64,000 nt of DNA. Origin: Planococcus chinensis (GTDB taxonomy: Bacteria; Bacillota; Bacilli; Bacillales_A; Planococcaceae). The notes under the pieces were generated by a model. That model was not told the origin of the DNA. It saw only the letters and a program-made list of their open reading frames with translations, and did no database searches. The DNA lies in assembly GCF_020071995.1 (NCBI RefSeq), contig NZ_JABWTK010000012.1, positions 26,019 to 90,018 on the forward strand, written 5' to 3'. Position 1 is the first letter of the stretch. The number at the start of each line of letters is the position of its first letter. Both the position numbers and the translations under genes were made by a program. Positions 9,759 to 17,671 of the stretch are shown one piece after another.

Positions 9759-9788
9759 GTTTAAAAGTGCCGGCTTGTACTTTTAAAC
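9759..9788. repeat. Perfect 10-bp inverted repeat between rlmCD and dus
   Basis: GTTTAAAAGT and ACTTTTAAAC are exact inverted copies with a 10-base GC-rich loop. There is no T run after the second arm, so it does not look like an ordinary terminator; an operator or RNA hairpin upstream of the dus start is possible. Confidence 0.6.
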
Positions 9789-9827
9789 CATCTGCTTTTG
9801 TTTTCAAACGAAAGGATTTGTAGTGGA

Positions 9828-10820
9828 ATGAAAGAAAATTTCTGGAAAGACTTGCCGAAGCCGTTTTTCGTGCTGGCTCCCATGGAAGATGTGACAGATG
9901 TGGTATTTCGCCATGTCGTCAGCGCTGCGGGACGGCCAGATGTGTTCTTCACGGAGTTTACAAATACAGAAAGCTATTGCCATCCGGAAGGGCAGAAAAG
10001 TGTACGCGGCCGTTTAATGTTTACAGAAGACGAACAGCCAATGGTTGCCCACATTTGGGGAGACAAGCCCGAGAATTTCCGCCAAATGAGCATTGGCATG
10101 GCAGAACTGGGCTTTAAAGGAATCGACCTGAATATGGGCTGCCCGGTGCCGAATGTTGCGACCAGAGGGAAAGGCAGCGGCCTGATCCTGCGTCCGGACG
10201 TGGCTGCAGAAATTATCCAGGCAGCAAAAGCAGGCGGCCTTCCTGTCAGTGTAAAAACAAGACTGGGTTATTCCGAAATAGACGAGTGGCGAGACTGGCT
10301 GACGCATATTTTGAAACAGGATATTGCCAACCTGTCGATTCATTTGCGCACCCGAAAAGAAATGAGCCAGGCCGATGCGCATTGGGAGCTGATTCCGGAA
10401 ATCAAGGAGTTGCGTGACCGCATCGCACCGGATACGCTGCTCACGATTAATGGAGATATCCTGGACCGTGAAATGGGGCTGAAACTCGTGGAACAATACG
10501 GAGTGGACGGTGTCATGATCGGACGCGGGATTTTCAAAAACCCGTTTGCTTTTGAAAAAGAGCCGCAAGAACACAGCAGCAAGGAATATCTCGATCTTCT
10601 GCGGCTGCATCTGGATCTGCATGATCAATACATCGAAGAAGTGCCCCGTTCCGTAACGGCGCTTCATCGATTCTTTAAAATATATGTCAAAGGCTTCCGG
10701 GGAGCAGGCGAATTGAGAAATCAATTAATGAACACGAAATCTACCCAAGAAGTGCGTGCATTGCTCGACAATTTCGAGTTAAATGATGTACAGCAAAATG
10801 ATATTGCCGTGAAAAATTAA
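9828..10820 (+). CDS. dus: tRNA-dihydrouridine synthase
   Basis: This is a 330-aa FMN-dependent TIM-barrel enzyme that reduces uridines to dihydrouridine in tRNA D- or variable loops. Visible motifs are [13 protein letters not shown] at the N-terminus, NMGCPVPNV carrying the catalytic cysteine, VKTRLGY, and the FMN-phosphate loop [12 protein letters not shown]. The ATG at 9828 follows AAAGGA at a longish spacing; an upstream extension to 9798 has no supporting site. It follows rlmCD, so two RNA-modification genes are neighbours, like the yfjN/yfjO pair of B. subtilis. It ends in a strong terminator. Confidence 0.93.
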   Translation: MKENFWKDLPKPFFVLAPMEDVTDVVFRHVVSAAGRPDVFFTEFTNTESYCHPEGQKSVRGRLMFTEDEQPMVAHIWGDKPENFRQMSIGMAELGFKGIDLNMGCPVPNVATRGKGSGLILRPDVAAEIIQAAKAGGLPVSVKTRLGYSEIDEWRDWLTHILKQDIANLSIHLRTRKEMSQADAHWELIPEIKELRDRIAPDTLLTINGDILDREMGLKLVEQYGVDGVMIGRGIFKNPFAFEKEPQEHSSKEYLDLLRLHLDLHDQYIEEVPRSVTALHRFFKIYVKGFRGAGELRNQLMNTKSTQEVRALLDNFELNDVQQNDIAVKN

Positions 10821-10833
10821 AGAGTGCTATGCT

Positions 10834-10871
10834 GAGCCTGACATCCCTTGAGGAAGTCAGGCTCTTTTTTT
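10834..10871 (+). terminator. Terminator after dus
   Basis: The 9-bp perfect stem GAGCCTGAC/GTCAGGCTC is followed by seven T. Confidence 0.92.
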
Positions 10872-10973
10872 CAGAGAGCCGTTTTTTCTGAATAATGGCA
10901 AACGCCAACAGCAGAAAGTGTATACTAAAGGAAAAATGAATTTTCTGTCAAAAAAGAAAGGGACGGGAAACAG

Positions 10974-11741
10974 ATGATTATTTTAAAAAAACTGTACTTT
11001 AAAGCGACGACCCTTTCTTGGGTAATCTTGACATCGTGCACTGCGGTATTGATCTTGCTGAGTACAGTGCTGCTGCCATTCATTGAGCCGCAAACCTTTG
11101 GCGGGTACTTTGACGCGCTCTGGTTTACGATGACCACGATGCTGACAGTGGGTTACGGCGATTTATTTCCAGTGACGGCGCTTGGCAGAATCTATACAAT
11201 CGTTTTTCTCTACATTGTCGGCATCGGGTTGTTTGCGGCATTTATCGGCAAAGCGATTGACAGCATTACGCTTTACAGAAGACAAAAAGAAAGCGGTGGT
11301 TTGGTGTACGAGGGGAAAAACCATATTGTCATCATTGATTGGTCGCATAAAGCGGAAAACGCCATCAAGGAAATTTTAGCAAGAGACCCGAAAGTCGAGA
11401 TTGTGGTCATCGATACCATCGACAAAGCGAAGGAAGTCCATGAGCGCATTCATTATATTAAAGGAAGAGCCACAGACGGGGATGTATTGAACAAAGCCAA
11501 TGTGAAACAGGCAGACGCCTTGCTCATTTTTTCAGATGATAAAATCGAAGACCAGGTTCTGGCGGATGGCAAGTCATTGATGATTGCTTGTGCAGTGGAG
11601 CGCATCTCGCCTGAAGTGCATACAACAGTTGAGGTGGAGCGGGAAGAGCATATCCCGAATTTCTCCCATGTGAAAGTTGATCATTTTATTCTTTCAAATG
11701 CGACGATTGCGAAATTAGCTGTGGATTCGATTTTAAAGTAA
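10974..11741 (+). CDS. Potassium channel subunit with RCK (TrkA-N) domain
   Basis: This 255-aa protein has two transmembrane helices (about residues 14-35 and 73-95) flanking a pore loop with the K+ selectivity filter TVGYGD (58-63). A cytoplasmic RCK/TrkA-N domain follows (about 108-255; HIVIIDWSHKAENAI and EIVVIDT are the nucleotide-binding-fold strands). It resembles the YugO-type channel of Bacillus, which in that organism carries electrical signals in biofilms; the same role here is inference. The ATG follows GGGACGGG. A TATACT -10-like box lies ~55 bases upstream. Confidence 0.9.
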   Translation: MIILKKLYFKATTLSWVILTSCTAVLILLSTVLLPFIEPQTFGGYFDALWFTMTTMLTVGYGDLFPVTALGRIYTIVFLYIVGIGLFAAFIGKAIDSITLYRRQKESGGLVYEGKNHIVIIDWSHKAENAIKEILARDPKVEIVVIDTIDKAKEVHERIHYIKGRATDGDVLNKANVKQADALLIFSDDKIEDQVLADGKSLMIACAVERISPEVHTTVEVEREEHIPNFSHVKVDHFILSNATIAKLAVDSILK

Positions 11742-11820
11742 TTTGATGGGTTTTTAGGTTTCATGAAAACGCATTAGTGGTAAAGAAAAGGGAGACTTCA
11801 ACAAGGAGAGAACGAACCCA

Positions 11821-11970
11821 ATGGAACAAATACCAGAATCCAAATTCGAAGATAAACGATCAAACATCATTGAGCAGTTGGTTGAGCAGAATGTCTTTAA
11901 AATCGACGGCAGACAGCTATATGAATTGTCTTTGTATGAATTGATGAAAACATATACAGAAGAAGCGTAA
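11821..11970 (+). CDS. FbpA-like small protein
   Basis: This 49-aa protein begins MEQIPESKFEDKR and contains the core IIEQLVEQNVFKIDGRQLYELSLYEL (two fragments), which fits the short family of Fur-regulated basic proteins (FbpA domain). In B. subtilis those small proteins act with an sRNA to spare iron. The pattern of hydrophobic residues ending in GRQLYEL is the main reason for the call. The ribosome binding site AAGGAG is 12 bases upstream and a terminator follows directly, so it is its own small unit. I did not find a clear Fur box. The name rests on remembered family pattern. Confidence 0.68.
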   Translation: MEQIPESKFEDKRSNIIEQLVEQNVFKIDGRQLYELSLYELMKTYTEEA

Positions 11971-11992
11971 GCCGGAGCCCTCCGGCTTTTTT
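11971..11992 (+). terminator. Terminator of the FbpA-like gene
   Basis: The stem GCCGGA/TCCGGC with a four-base loop and six T directly abuts the stop codon. Confidence 0.85.
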
Positions 11993-12045
11993 CAATACAA
12001 AAAATTGGGCAGGCGCTGATCCAAAGATGAATTGGAGGAGACAAC

Positions 12046-13497
12046 ATGCATCATAAAAAACTGGAGGAATTCCGCCAGGACCGTTTAGATGAAATGTCCA
12101 TTTCCGAGCTGCAGCAGGAAATGCGGAACGGAACATTGACATCAGAGGAACTGGTCCTGATGTACAAAGAGAATATTTCACGGCGCGACAAAAATACCGC
12201 GGCCATACTTGAAATCAATCCGGATGCGCTGCAGATTGCGCAGGCACTCGATTTTGAACGTGCGTCCAAAGGCGAACGGTCGCCGCTTCACGGCATTCCG
12301 GTGTTGGTGAAGGATAATATGAATACAGCAGACAAGATGCATACAAGTGCAGGATCACTTGCCTTAAAAGACCATTATGCCTTGCAAGATGCGCATATCG
12401 TTGCGAAATTGCGGGAAGCCGGAGCCGTCATCCTCGGCAAGACGAATATGACGGAATGGGCAAATTTCATGTCGGATAAAATGACCAACGGCTATAGCTC
12501 ACGCGGCGGACAAGTTAAAAATCCGTACGGGCCATTCGACGTCGGCGGCTCCAGTTCCGGCTCCGCAGCAGCAGTCGCATCCAACTTGGCAGCTGCTGCA
12601 ATCGGAACGGAGACCTCAGGTTCCATCATCAATCCTGCGGCCCAAAACAGTTTGGTCGGCATCAAACCGACGGTCGGCTTGGTTAGCCGCAGCGGCATCA
12701 TTCCGTTGTCCCATACGCAGGACATTCCAGGGCCGCTTGCGCGCACCGTGGAGGATGCAGTCAGTGTTTTCGCTGCATTGATCGGCCACGATCCGGAAGA
12801 CGCCATCTCTGCCATGGCTGAGCAATTTGAAGGCTACGATTGGAAGCGCCATTTTAATAAAGACGGCTTAAAAGGCGTAACATTCGGCGTGCCGAGAAAT
12901 CTGTTCGATGAAGACATCCCGAAAGAACAGCTGGAGCAATTTGAACGAGCATTGGACTCACTGCGCGGCTGTGGAGCGGAGATTATCGACAATGTCGACC
13001 TTGGAGCCGATCAGGACGATTTGGGATTTGCTGTTCTGCTGCACGAATTTAAAGCGGACCTCAACGCGTATTTGGCAAAGTCCAATCCGCAAAACCCGAT
13101 TCGTTCGATGGACGATGTGATGGCCTTTAATGAGGAACACGCGGAAACCATGCTGAAGTTCGGCCAGAATCTGATGGAACAGGCCAACAGCATGAGCGGC
13201 AAGCTGAATGAGCGGGAATACGTAGAAGCATTGGAGTGGAACCGCTATTTAGCAGCCGAACAGGGGATCGGTGCGACGCTGAAAGAGTTGGGGGCCGATG
13301 CGCTCGTGCTGCCGCAGGATTTCGGCTGCAATATCGGAGCGGCAGCCGGGTTTCCTTCCATTACGGTTCCTTACAGTTTCACCCCCAATCATGAGCCGTT
13401 CGGCATCACATTTACCGGACATGCGTTCAGCGAACCGGCATTGATTGAATATGCCTATGCTTTTGAACAAGCAGTAAAAGGACGGAAAAAACCATGA
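12046..13497 (+). CDS. Amidase-signature family amidohydrolase
   Basis: This 483-aa enzyme hydrolyses carboxamides by the Ser-cisSer-Lys mechanism. The triad is visible as Lys89 in PVLVKDN, the cis-Ser in GGSSSGSA (167-174) and the nucleophile Ser193 in GTETSGSI. It belongs to the same superfamily as GatA but is a stand-alone amidase: no gatB/gatC neighbours, and the N-terminal sequence differs. The physiological substrate cannot be read from the sequence. The ATG follows TTGGAGGAGA. It is convergent with the TetR gene and shares a bidirectional terminator with it. Confidence 0.9.
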   Translation: MHHKKLEEFRQDRLDEMSISELQQEMRNGTLTSEELVLMYKENISRRDKNTAAILEINPDALQIAQALDFERASKGERSPLHGIPVLVKDNMNTADKMHTSAGSLALKDHYALQDAHIVAKLREAGAVILGKTNMTEWANFMSDKMTNGYSSRGGQVKNPYGPFDVGGSSSGSAAAVASNLAAAAIGTETSGSIINPAAQNSLVGIKPTVGLVSRSGIIPLSHTQDIPGPLARTVEDAVSVFAALIGHDPEDAISAMAEQFEGYDWKRHFNKDGLKGVTFGVPRNLFDEDIPKEQLEQFERALDSLRGCGAEIIDNVDLGADQDDLGFAVLLHEFKADLNAYLAKSNPQNPIRSMDDVMAFNEEHAETMLKFGQNLMEQANSMSGKLNEREYVEALEWNRYLAAEQGIGATLKELGADALVLPQDFGCNIGAAAGFPSITVPYSFTPNHEPFGITFTGHAFSEPALIEYAYAFEQAVKGRKKP

Positions 13498-13531
13498 AAA
13501 AAGGCAGCGCCAATTGCGGCGCTGCCTTTTT
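13498..13531. terminator. Bidirectional terminator, amidase/TetR
   Basis: The stem GGCAGCGCC/GGCGCTGCC has an A run on the left and a T run on the right and lies between two convergent genes. Confidence 0.9.
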
Positions 13532-13534
13532 GTA

Positions 13535-14386
13535 TTACATATGCTGAAGTTCTTTCCATACTTTCTCGAGCGCAACGACCAGTTCATTTTCATAAGAGTA
13601 ATTATTGGCCAAAGTGGATAAGACGCTTTCAATTAACGGTTTCCGTGGGTTTTCCAAAACCAGCTCATCAGCTAAAAAGGAAACCAGCTGTTTAATGTCT
13701 TCTTCTTCTTCAAGAAGCAAGGTTTTTAATCTATTGCTAAGGTCTTCGAGCGACATGGTTTCGTCCATCGTGTTGATAAGGATTTTTGATTTGGTGATGA
13801 ATTGGTCTTTTGTTTCCATCTGATTTAAAATGGCTTGTTTTAACCGTCTAATGACAAACGCCGATAATTGTTCCGTCGGCAATTCTTCAGAAGCAGTCAG
13901 CTTCCAAATATTCGTCAATTGCTGAATGGAGCCGTGGACGACTGCTGCATTTTCCAAAGCATATGGACGAGATTCTTCCCCAAAGACATCCACAATCCGT
14001 GTTGCAATCCATTCAATTTCAGACGAATACGTTTCCCGTGCGAATTTTTTCAATTCCTCATCTTGTGAATAAAAAATGCTTTCATATAAGGAAAACAAAT
14101 TCTTTTCGCGGTTCATTTGAATCCGGATGCATAATTGTTCCGCCAAGACATCACTATTGTCCAGCGGTTTTCCGACGGCTGCTGCCATCCGCTTTTGACG
14201 GATCTCGCTGCCAATCGATTCCATAATGGCAATCAGGCATTCCGCCTTTGAAGCGAAATAATTGTAGAAAGTTCCTTTGGAAACTCCTGCTTCGTCCAGG
14301 ATGTCCTGGATGGAAGAGGCAATGTATCCCTTATTGATGAACAAGGTGTAAGCTGCATTGATAATTTGCTGTTTTTTTAGATTCAT
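13535..14386 (-). CDS. TetR-family transcriptional regulator of the divergent efflux gene
   Basis: This 283-aa regulator has an N-terminal TetR helix-turn-helix (residues ~5-50; IQDILDEAGVSKGTFYNYF is the recognition region) and a long C-terminal ligand domain. The usual TetR length is ~190-220 aa; the extra length is like B. subtilis YcnC, which also sits beside a DHA2 pump (YcnB). The ATG at 14386 follows AAAGGTG. Its promoter (TTGATT, 17 bp, TATGAT at 14446-14418 on the minus strand) and the pump promoter face each other across three matching 15-bp sites, so it probably represses both itself and the pump. Confidence 0.9.
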   Translation of the reverse strand: MNLKKQQIINAAYTLFINKGYIASSIQDILDEAGVSKGTFYNYFASKAECLIAIMESIGSEIRQKRMAAAVGKPLDNSDVLAEQLCIRIQMNREKNLFSLYESIFYSQDEELKKFARETYSSEIEWIATRIVDVFGEESRPYALENAAVVHGSIQQLTNIWKLTASEELPTEQLSAFVIRRLKQAILNQMETKDQFITKSKILINTMDETMSLEDLSNRLKTLLLEEEEDIKQLVSFLADELVLENPRKPLIESVLSTLANNYSYENELVVALEKVWKELQHM

Positions 14387-14397
14387 GTTTTCACCTT

Positions 14398-14412
14398 TAT
14401 ACTGTTAGTCTA
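14398..14412. promoter_or_regulatory. Predicted TetR operator O1
   Basis: Read on the minus strand this is TAGAC-TAACA-GTATA. It starts six bases beyond the regulator gene's -10 box (minus strand, 14423-14418), where bound repressor would block initiation. Confidence 0.7.
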
Positions 14413-14417
14413 CTGCC

Positions 14418-14446
14418 ATCATATCCTGTAAAGACTTACAAATCAA
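14418..14446 (-). promoter_or_regulatory. Promoter of the TetR regulator gene
   Basis: On the minus strand, -35 TTGATT (14446-14441) and -10 TATGAT (14423-14418) are separated by exactly 17 bp. Confidence 0.7.
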
Positions 14447-14452
14447 TCATTT

Positions 14453-14467
14453 TAGACTATCGGTATA
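14453..14467. promoter_or_regulatory. Predicted TetR operator O2
   Basis: TAGAC-TATCG-GTATA lies between the two divergent promoters, upstream of both -35 boxes, 31 bp from O3 (about three helical turns). Confidence 0.7.
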
Positions 14468-14473
14468 TTTTGC

Positions 14474-14502
14474 TTGATAATAATAGACAGGCAGTATAGA
14501 AT
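14474..14502 (+). promoter_or_regulatory. Promoter of the DHA2 efflux gene
   Basis: -35 TTGATA (14474-14479) and -10 TAGAAT (14497-14502) are separated by 17 bp. Operator O3 fills most of the spacer and touches the -10 box. Confidence 0.7.
14484..14498. promoter_or_regulatory. Predicted TetR operator O3
   Basis: TAGAC-AGGCA-GTATA overlaps the spacer and -10 of the efflux promoter, the classic position for repression. Confidence 0.72.
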
Positions 14503-14548
14503 GATGAAATGAAGAAAAAACGCAAGAAATATACGGAGGAATAAAAGA

Positions 14549-16018
14549 ATGAAAGAACAGAAAAAACCGCCTTATGGCATAATCATCATACTCTTTACCG
14601 GAGCCTTTGTGGCAATCTTCAACCAGACCTTGTTGAACATTGCATTGCCGTCCATCATGATTGATTTTGGCATCGAGGCTTCTACAGCACAATGGCTTGT
14701 CACTGCTTATATGCTTGTCAATGGTATTTTAATTCCCGCCAGTGCTTATTTAATCCAACGCTATTCCAACCGCTCGATATTTATCGTGGCGATGTCGTTA
14801 TTTGCACTTGGAACTTTGCTTGCGGCTATAGCACCTGTATTTAGTGTGCTTCTGGTCGGGCGTATGATTCAGGCGTCCGGTGCTGCTTTGATGATGCCGC
14901 TATTAATGAACGTAATGCTTGCTGCTTTCCCGATTGAAAAACGTGGAGCTGCCATGGGGGTTTTCGGGCTTGTCATGGTCGTAGCCCCGGCAATCGGGCC
15001 GACGCTTTCTGGATTTATTGTTGAACACTATTCGTGGCGCGTCCTGTTTTGGATTGTCTTGCCGGTTGCTTTGATCCCGCTTGCCTTAGGGATTTTTAAA
15101 TTGAAAAATTTAACGTTCCAGGACCGGAACATCTCTTTGGACACCGGATCATTAATTCTTTCAACATTAGGATTTGGCGGAATTTTATATGGATTCAGTT
15201 CAGCCGGAACGATGGGGTGGACCGATCCGACAGTCATGGCAACCATTGCCATCGGGATTATCTCATTGGTGATATTCGTTTTCCGCCAGCTTAAACTGGA
15301 CGAACCTTTGCTTCAAATCCGAATTTACAAATATCCGATGTTTGCTTTGTCTTCTGCCATCTCTGTTGTCGTTTCGATGTCAATGTTCTCAGCGATGATT
15401 TTGATGCCGATTTACATTCAGACCATCAAAGGGATTTCCCCAATCGACTCAGGTCTTTTAATGTTGCCAGGTGCACTTGTCATGGGAGCGATGTCGCCGA
15501 TTACCGGCCGATTGTTTGACCGTTTCGGGGCAAGAGTGCTGGCAATTCCAGGGCTCATCATTGTCGTTTTAACAACGTACATGTTCAGCCAATTGAACTT
15601 GGATACAAGTTTTACCAGCATTATGCTGATTTACACATTGCGGATGTTCGGTATTTCCATGGTCATGATGCCAGTTATGACAAATGGCTTGAATACCTTG
15701 CCGATGAAATCCTATCCGCATGGTACCGCCATCAATAATACGCTGCAGCAAGTAGCAGGTGCTGTCGGTTCGGCATTTTTGATTTCCATCATGAATGCGC
15801 GTACGGAATCAGCAGCAAAAGACCTGGCTGCCAACGGAACCAATCCAGCTGACATCTTGAATTTGGCGATGCTTGACGGCATCAATTTCTCATTCTTTGT
15901 TTCCACATTCATTGCACTTGTCGCACTGGCTTTGGCGCTCTTCATCAAAAAGCCGGTCCGACCTGCCACAGAAGCAGAAAAAGAAATTGTCTACAAACAA
16001 AAAGAAGTTACAGAATAA
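14549..16018 (+). CDS. DHA2-family (EmrB/QacA type) MFS multidrug efflux protein
   Basis: This 489-aa drug:H+ antiporter has about 14 hydrophobic helices. The N-terminal FNQTLLNIALPSIMIDFG and the downstream AQWLVTAYMLVNGILIPASAYLIQR are characteristic of DHA2 transporters such as LmrB and YcnB, as is the antiporter motif around GPTLSGFIVEHYSWRVLF. It would export lipophilic drugs or dyes; the actual substrate is unknown. The ATG follows ACGGAGGA. It is transcribed divergently from a TetR gene and carries an operator over its own promoter, so expression is probably induced by a ligand of that regulator. Confidence 0.93.
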   Translation: MKEQKKPPYGIIIILFTGAFVAIFNQTLLNIALPSIMIDFGIEASTAQWLVTAYMLVNGILIPASAYLIQRYSNRSIFIVAMSLFALGTLLAAIAPVFSVLLVGRMIQASGAALMMPLLMNVMLAAFPIEKRGAAMGVFGLVMVVAPAIGPTLSGFIVEHYSWRVLFWIVLPVALIPLALGIFKLKNLTFQDRNISLDTGSLILSTLGFGGILYGFSSAGTMGWTDPTVMATIAIGIISLVIFVFRQLKLDEPLLQIRIYKYPMFALSSAISVVVSMSMFSAMILMPIYIQTIKGISPIDSGLLMLPGALVMGAMSPITGRLFDRFGARVLAIPGLIIVVLTTYMFSQLNLDTSFTSIMLIYTLRMFGISMVMMPVMTNGLNTLPMKSYPHGTAINNTLQQVAGAVGSAFLISIMNARTESAAKDLAANGTNPADILNLAMLDGINFSFFVSTFIALVALALALFIKKPVRPATEAEKEIVYKQKEVTE

Positions 16019-16027
16019 GTTGAAGAA

Positions 16028-16056
16028 GGCGGGTCCAGGTTACTGGACTCGCCTTT
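16028..16056 (+). terminator. Terminator hairpin after the efflux gene, left copy
   Basis: GGCGGGTCCAG/CTGGACTCGCC forms a stem with a GTTA loop and only three T. A near-identical hairpin recurs at 16383-16413 on the other side of repeat element 1. Confidence 0.8.
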
Positions 16057-16382
16057 CAGACTGTAGACAAAGTCTAGATGAAATGTATAGCAATGCATAA
16101 TACCAACCGGTCCGGCCACTTCGCTTTCCGTGGGCTCAGCTTCAGTCTCCTCGTCGCTTCGAAAACCCGCTGCTCCTGTTTCTGTCCCTGCATCGCTACG
16201 CTAGCTTCGGGACATGAAAAACCGTTGCATCGCTGCGCTAGCTTCGTCGCAAAGGCTTGCCCTTGCAGGCTTCGGCCAATGCCTTGCCCGCGGAACGCGT
16301 CCGGCTGAAACAGAGGATCCGGGATGTCCTGTTGTCTGTTCATTCATTTCTCATACGTTAAGTTCTTTTGTCTACAAGCTTA
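16054..16382. repeat. Dispersed repeat element 1 with terminal inverted repeats
   Basis: This 329-bp non-coding element has end sequences TTTCAGACTGTAGACAAAG (left) and TTCTTTTGTCTACAAGCTTA (right), which share the inverted repeat TGTAGACAAA. A 47-bp block (16112-16158) and a 26-bp block (16286-16311) are identical, in reverse complement, to 22352-22398 and 22149-22174 in element 2; the middle sections differ. It lies between two copies of the local terminator hairpin. The GC-rich CTTTCCGTGGGC...CTCCTCGTCGC text resembles intergenic repeats I recall from other Bacillales genomes. No reading frame in it has coding features. Confidence 0.85.
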
Positions 16383-16413
16383 TGCGGGTCCAGTTACTGG
16401 ATCCGCATTTTTT
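16383..16413 (+). terminator. Terminator hairpin, right copy
   Basis: TGCGGGTCCAG/CTGGATCCGCA with a TTA loop and six T is a near-copy of the hairpin at 16028-16053 and has the better T run. Confidence 0.85.
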
Positions 16414-16510
16414 ATATTCAATTCGAACAAGGCTTGCGGTACCTGCGCTTATCGCGATGAAGCATCAAATATGGTACACTATTAGCATCGAAAAAAAGGT
16501 GGAATACGAC

Positions 16511-17671
16511 ATGAAATTTATCGAACAACTAAATCCGATTTGGCAAGAAAAATGGGAAAAAGCAGGATTTGAAGCCTCTATGCCGATCCAGGAACAAATG
16601 ATTCCGGAAATGCTGGCCGGCAATGACATCGTTGCTGAATCCCCGACTGGATCCGGTAAAACTTTGGCATATGTATTGCCGATTCTTGAACGCGTCAATC
16701 CTGCTAAAAAGTCCATTCAAGCAATGATCGTCGCACCGTCCCAAGAGCTGTCGATGCAAATTGTTAATGTGCTGCGCGAATGGACGGAAGGTACGGACGT
16801 GACAGTGGCCCAACTGATTGGCGGAGCGAACGTACAACGCCAGCTGGAAAAACTGAAGAAGAAGCCGACGATTGTGGTCGGGACACCTGGCCGCTTAAAC
16901 GAACTGGTCAAAAGCAAAAAGCTGAAAATGCACGAAATCCGTATACTTGTATTGGATGAAGGGGACCAGTTGATGGCCCGGGAACATCGTGGCGTCATGA
17001 AAGATTTGATCGAAAAAACGCAGAATGAACGCCAGCTTGTTTTGGTGTCAGCAACGATTACCGAGGAAGTGGAATTAGTGGCCGAGCGCTTGATGCAGCA
17101 TCCGACGCGCATTCAGGTAACGGCAGAAGACTTGCCGATGCTCGGGAAAGTGACGCATTCATTTATTAAAGTGGAAGAGCGGGACAAAACCGATTTGCTT
17201 CGGAGAATTTCACATATTGAGGGAATGAAGGCATTGGCTTTCGTCAATAACCTGGATCAGCTGTTGATGAAAGAGGAAAAACTGAAATTCCGCGACGCGA
17301 AGATTGTCGCGCTGCATTCTGAGATGAAAAAAGAAGAGCGTAAAAAAGCGCTGGATTCTTTCCGCAAAGGGGAAGTATCGGTGCTGATTGCGACGGAAGT
17401 GGCAGCACGCGGACTTGATATCGATGCGGTCACTCACGTCATCCATGTTGATGTGCCGCAGACTGTGGAACAGTATTTGCACCGCTCGGGCCGTACCGGC
17501 AGAGCAGGAGCGGACGGAGAAGTTTTAACGCTTCTGGCCTACCAAGATGAGCGCCATTATAAAAAATTTACCAAAGAGCTGCCTTCAAAGCCGGTCCAGA
17601 AAATTTTGCACGGCGGCCAGTTGATTGAAGGAAACAGCAAAACCATTGCTGAAAAGGGGAACAGACGATGA
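16511..17671 (+). CDS. yfmL: DEAD-box-family RNA helicase, YfmL-like, with DEGD motif
   Basis: This 386-aa ATP-dependent RNA helicase consists of the two RecA domains with almost no C-terminal extension, like B. subtilis YfmL, which affects ribosome assembly. Motifs seen are SPTGSGKT (motif I, 44-51), PSQEL in place of PTREL (76-80), TPGRL, DEGD in place of DEAD (149-152), SAT, ATEVAARGLDID and HRSGRTGRAG. The DExD acidic residues are kept, so ATP hydrolysis should be intact. I chose the ATG at 16511 after AAAGGTGGA; the frame stays open through repeat element 1 upstream but that region is non-coding. The stop overlaps the next gene (ATGA). Confidence 0.88.
   Translation: MKFIEQLNPIWQEKWEKAGFEASMPIQEQMIPEMLAGNDIVAESPTGSGKTLAYVLPILERVNPAKKSIQAMIVAPSQELSMQIVNVLREWTEGTDVTVAQLIGGANVQRQLEKLKKKPTIVVGTPGRLNELVKSKKLKMHEIRILVLDEGDQLMAREHRGVMKDLIEKTQNERQLVLVSATITEEVELVAERLMQHPTRIQVTAEDLPMLGKVTHSFIKVEERDKTDLLRRISHIEGMKALAFVNNLDQLLMKEEKLKFRDAKIVALHSEMKKEERKKALDSFRKGEVSVLIATEVAARGLDIDAVTHVIHVDVPQTVEQYLHRSGRTGRAGADGEVLTLLAYQDERHYKKFTKELPSKPVQKILHGGQLIEGNSKTIAEKGNRR

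Noticed and set aside
11742..11820. Fur box ahead of the FbpA-like gene
   Set aside because: No stretch with a convincing GATAATnATTATC match could be found.
16019..16510. N-terminal extension of the helicase reading frame into the repeat element
   Set aside because: The open frame passes through repeat element 1 and a terminator hairpin; the ATG at 16511 has its own ribosome binding site and starts at the family N-terminus.
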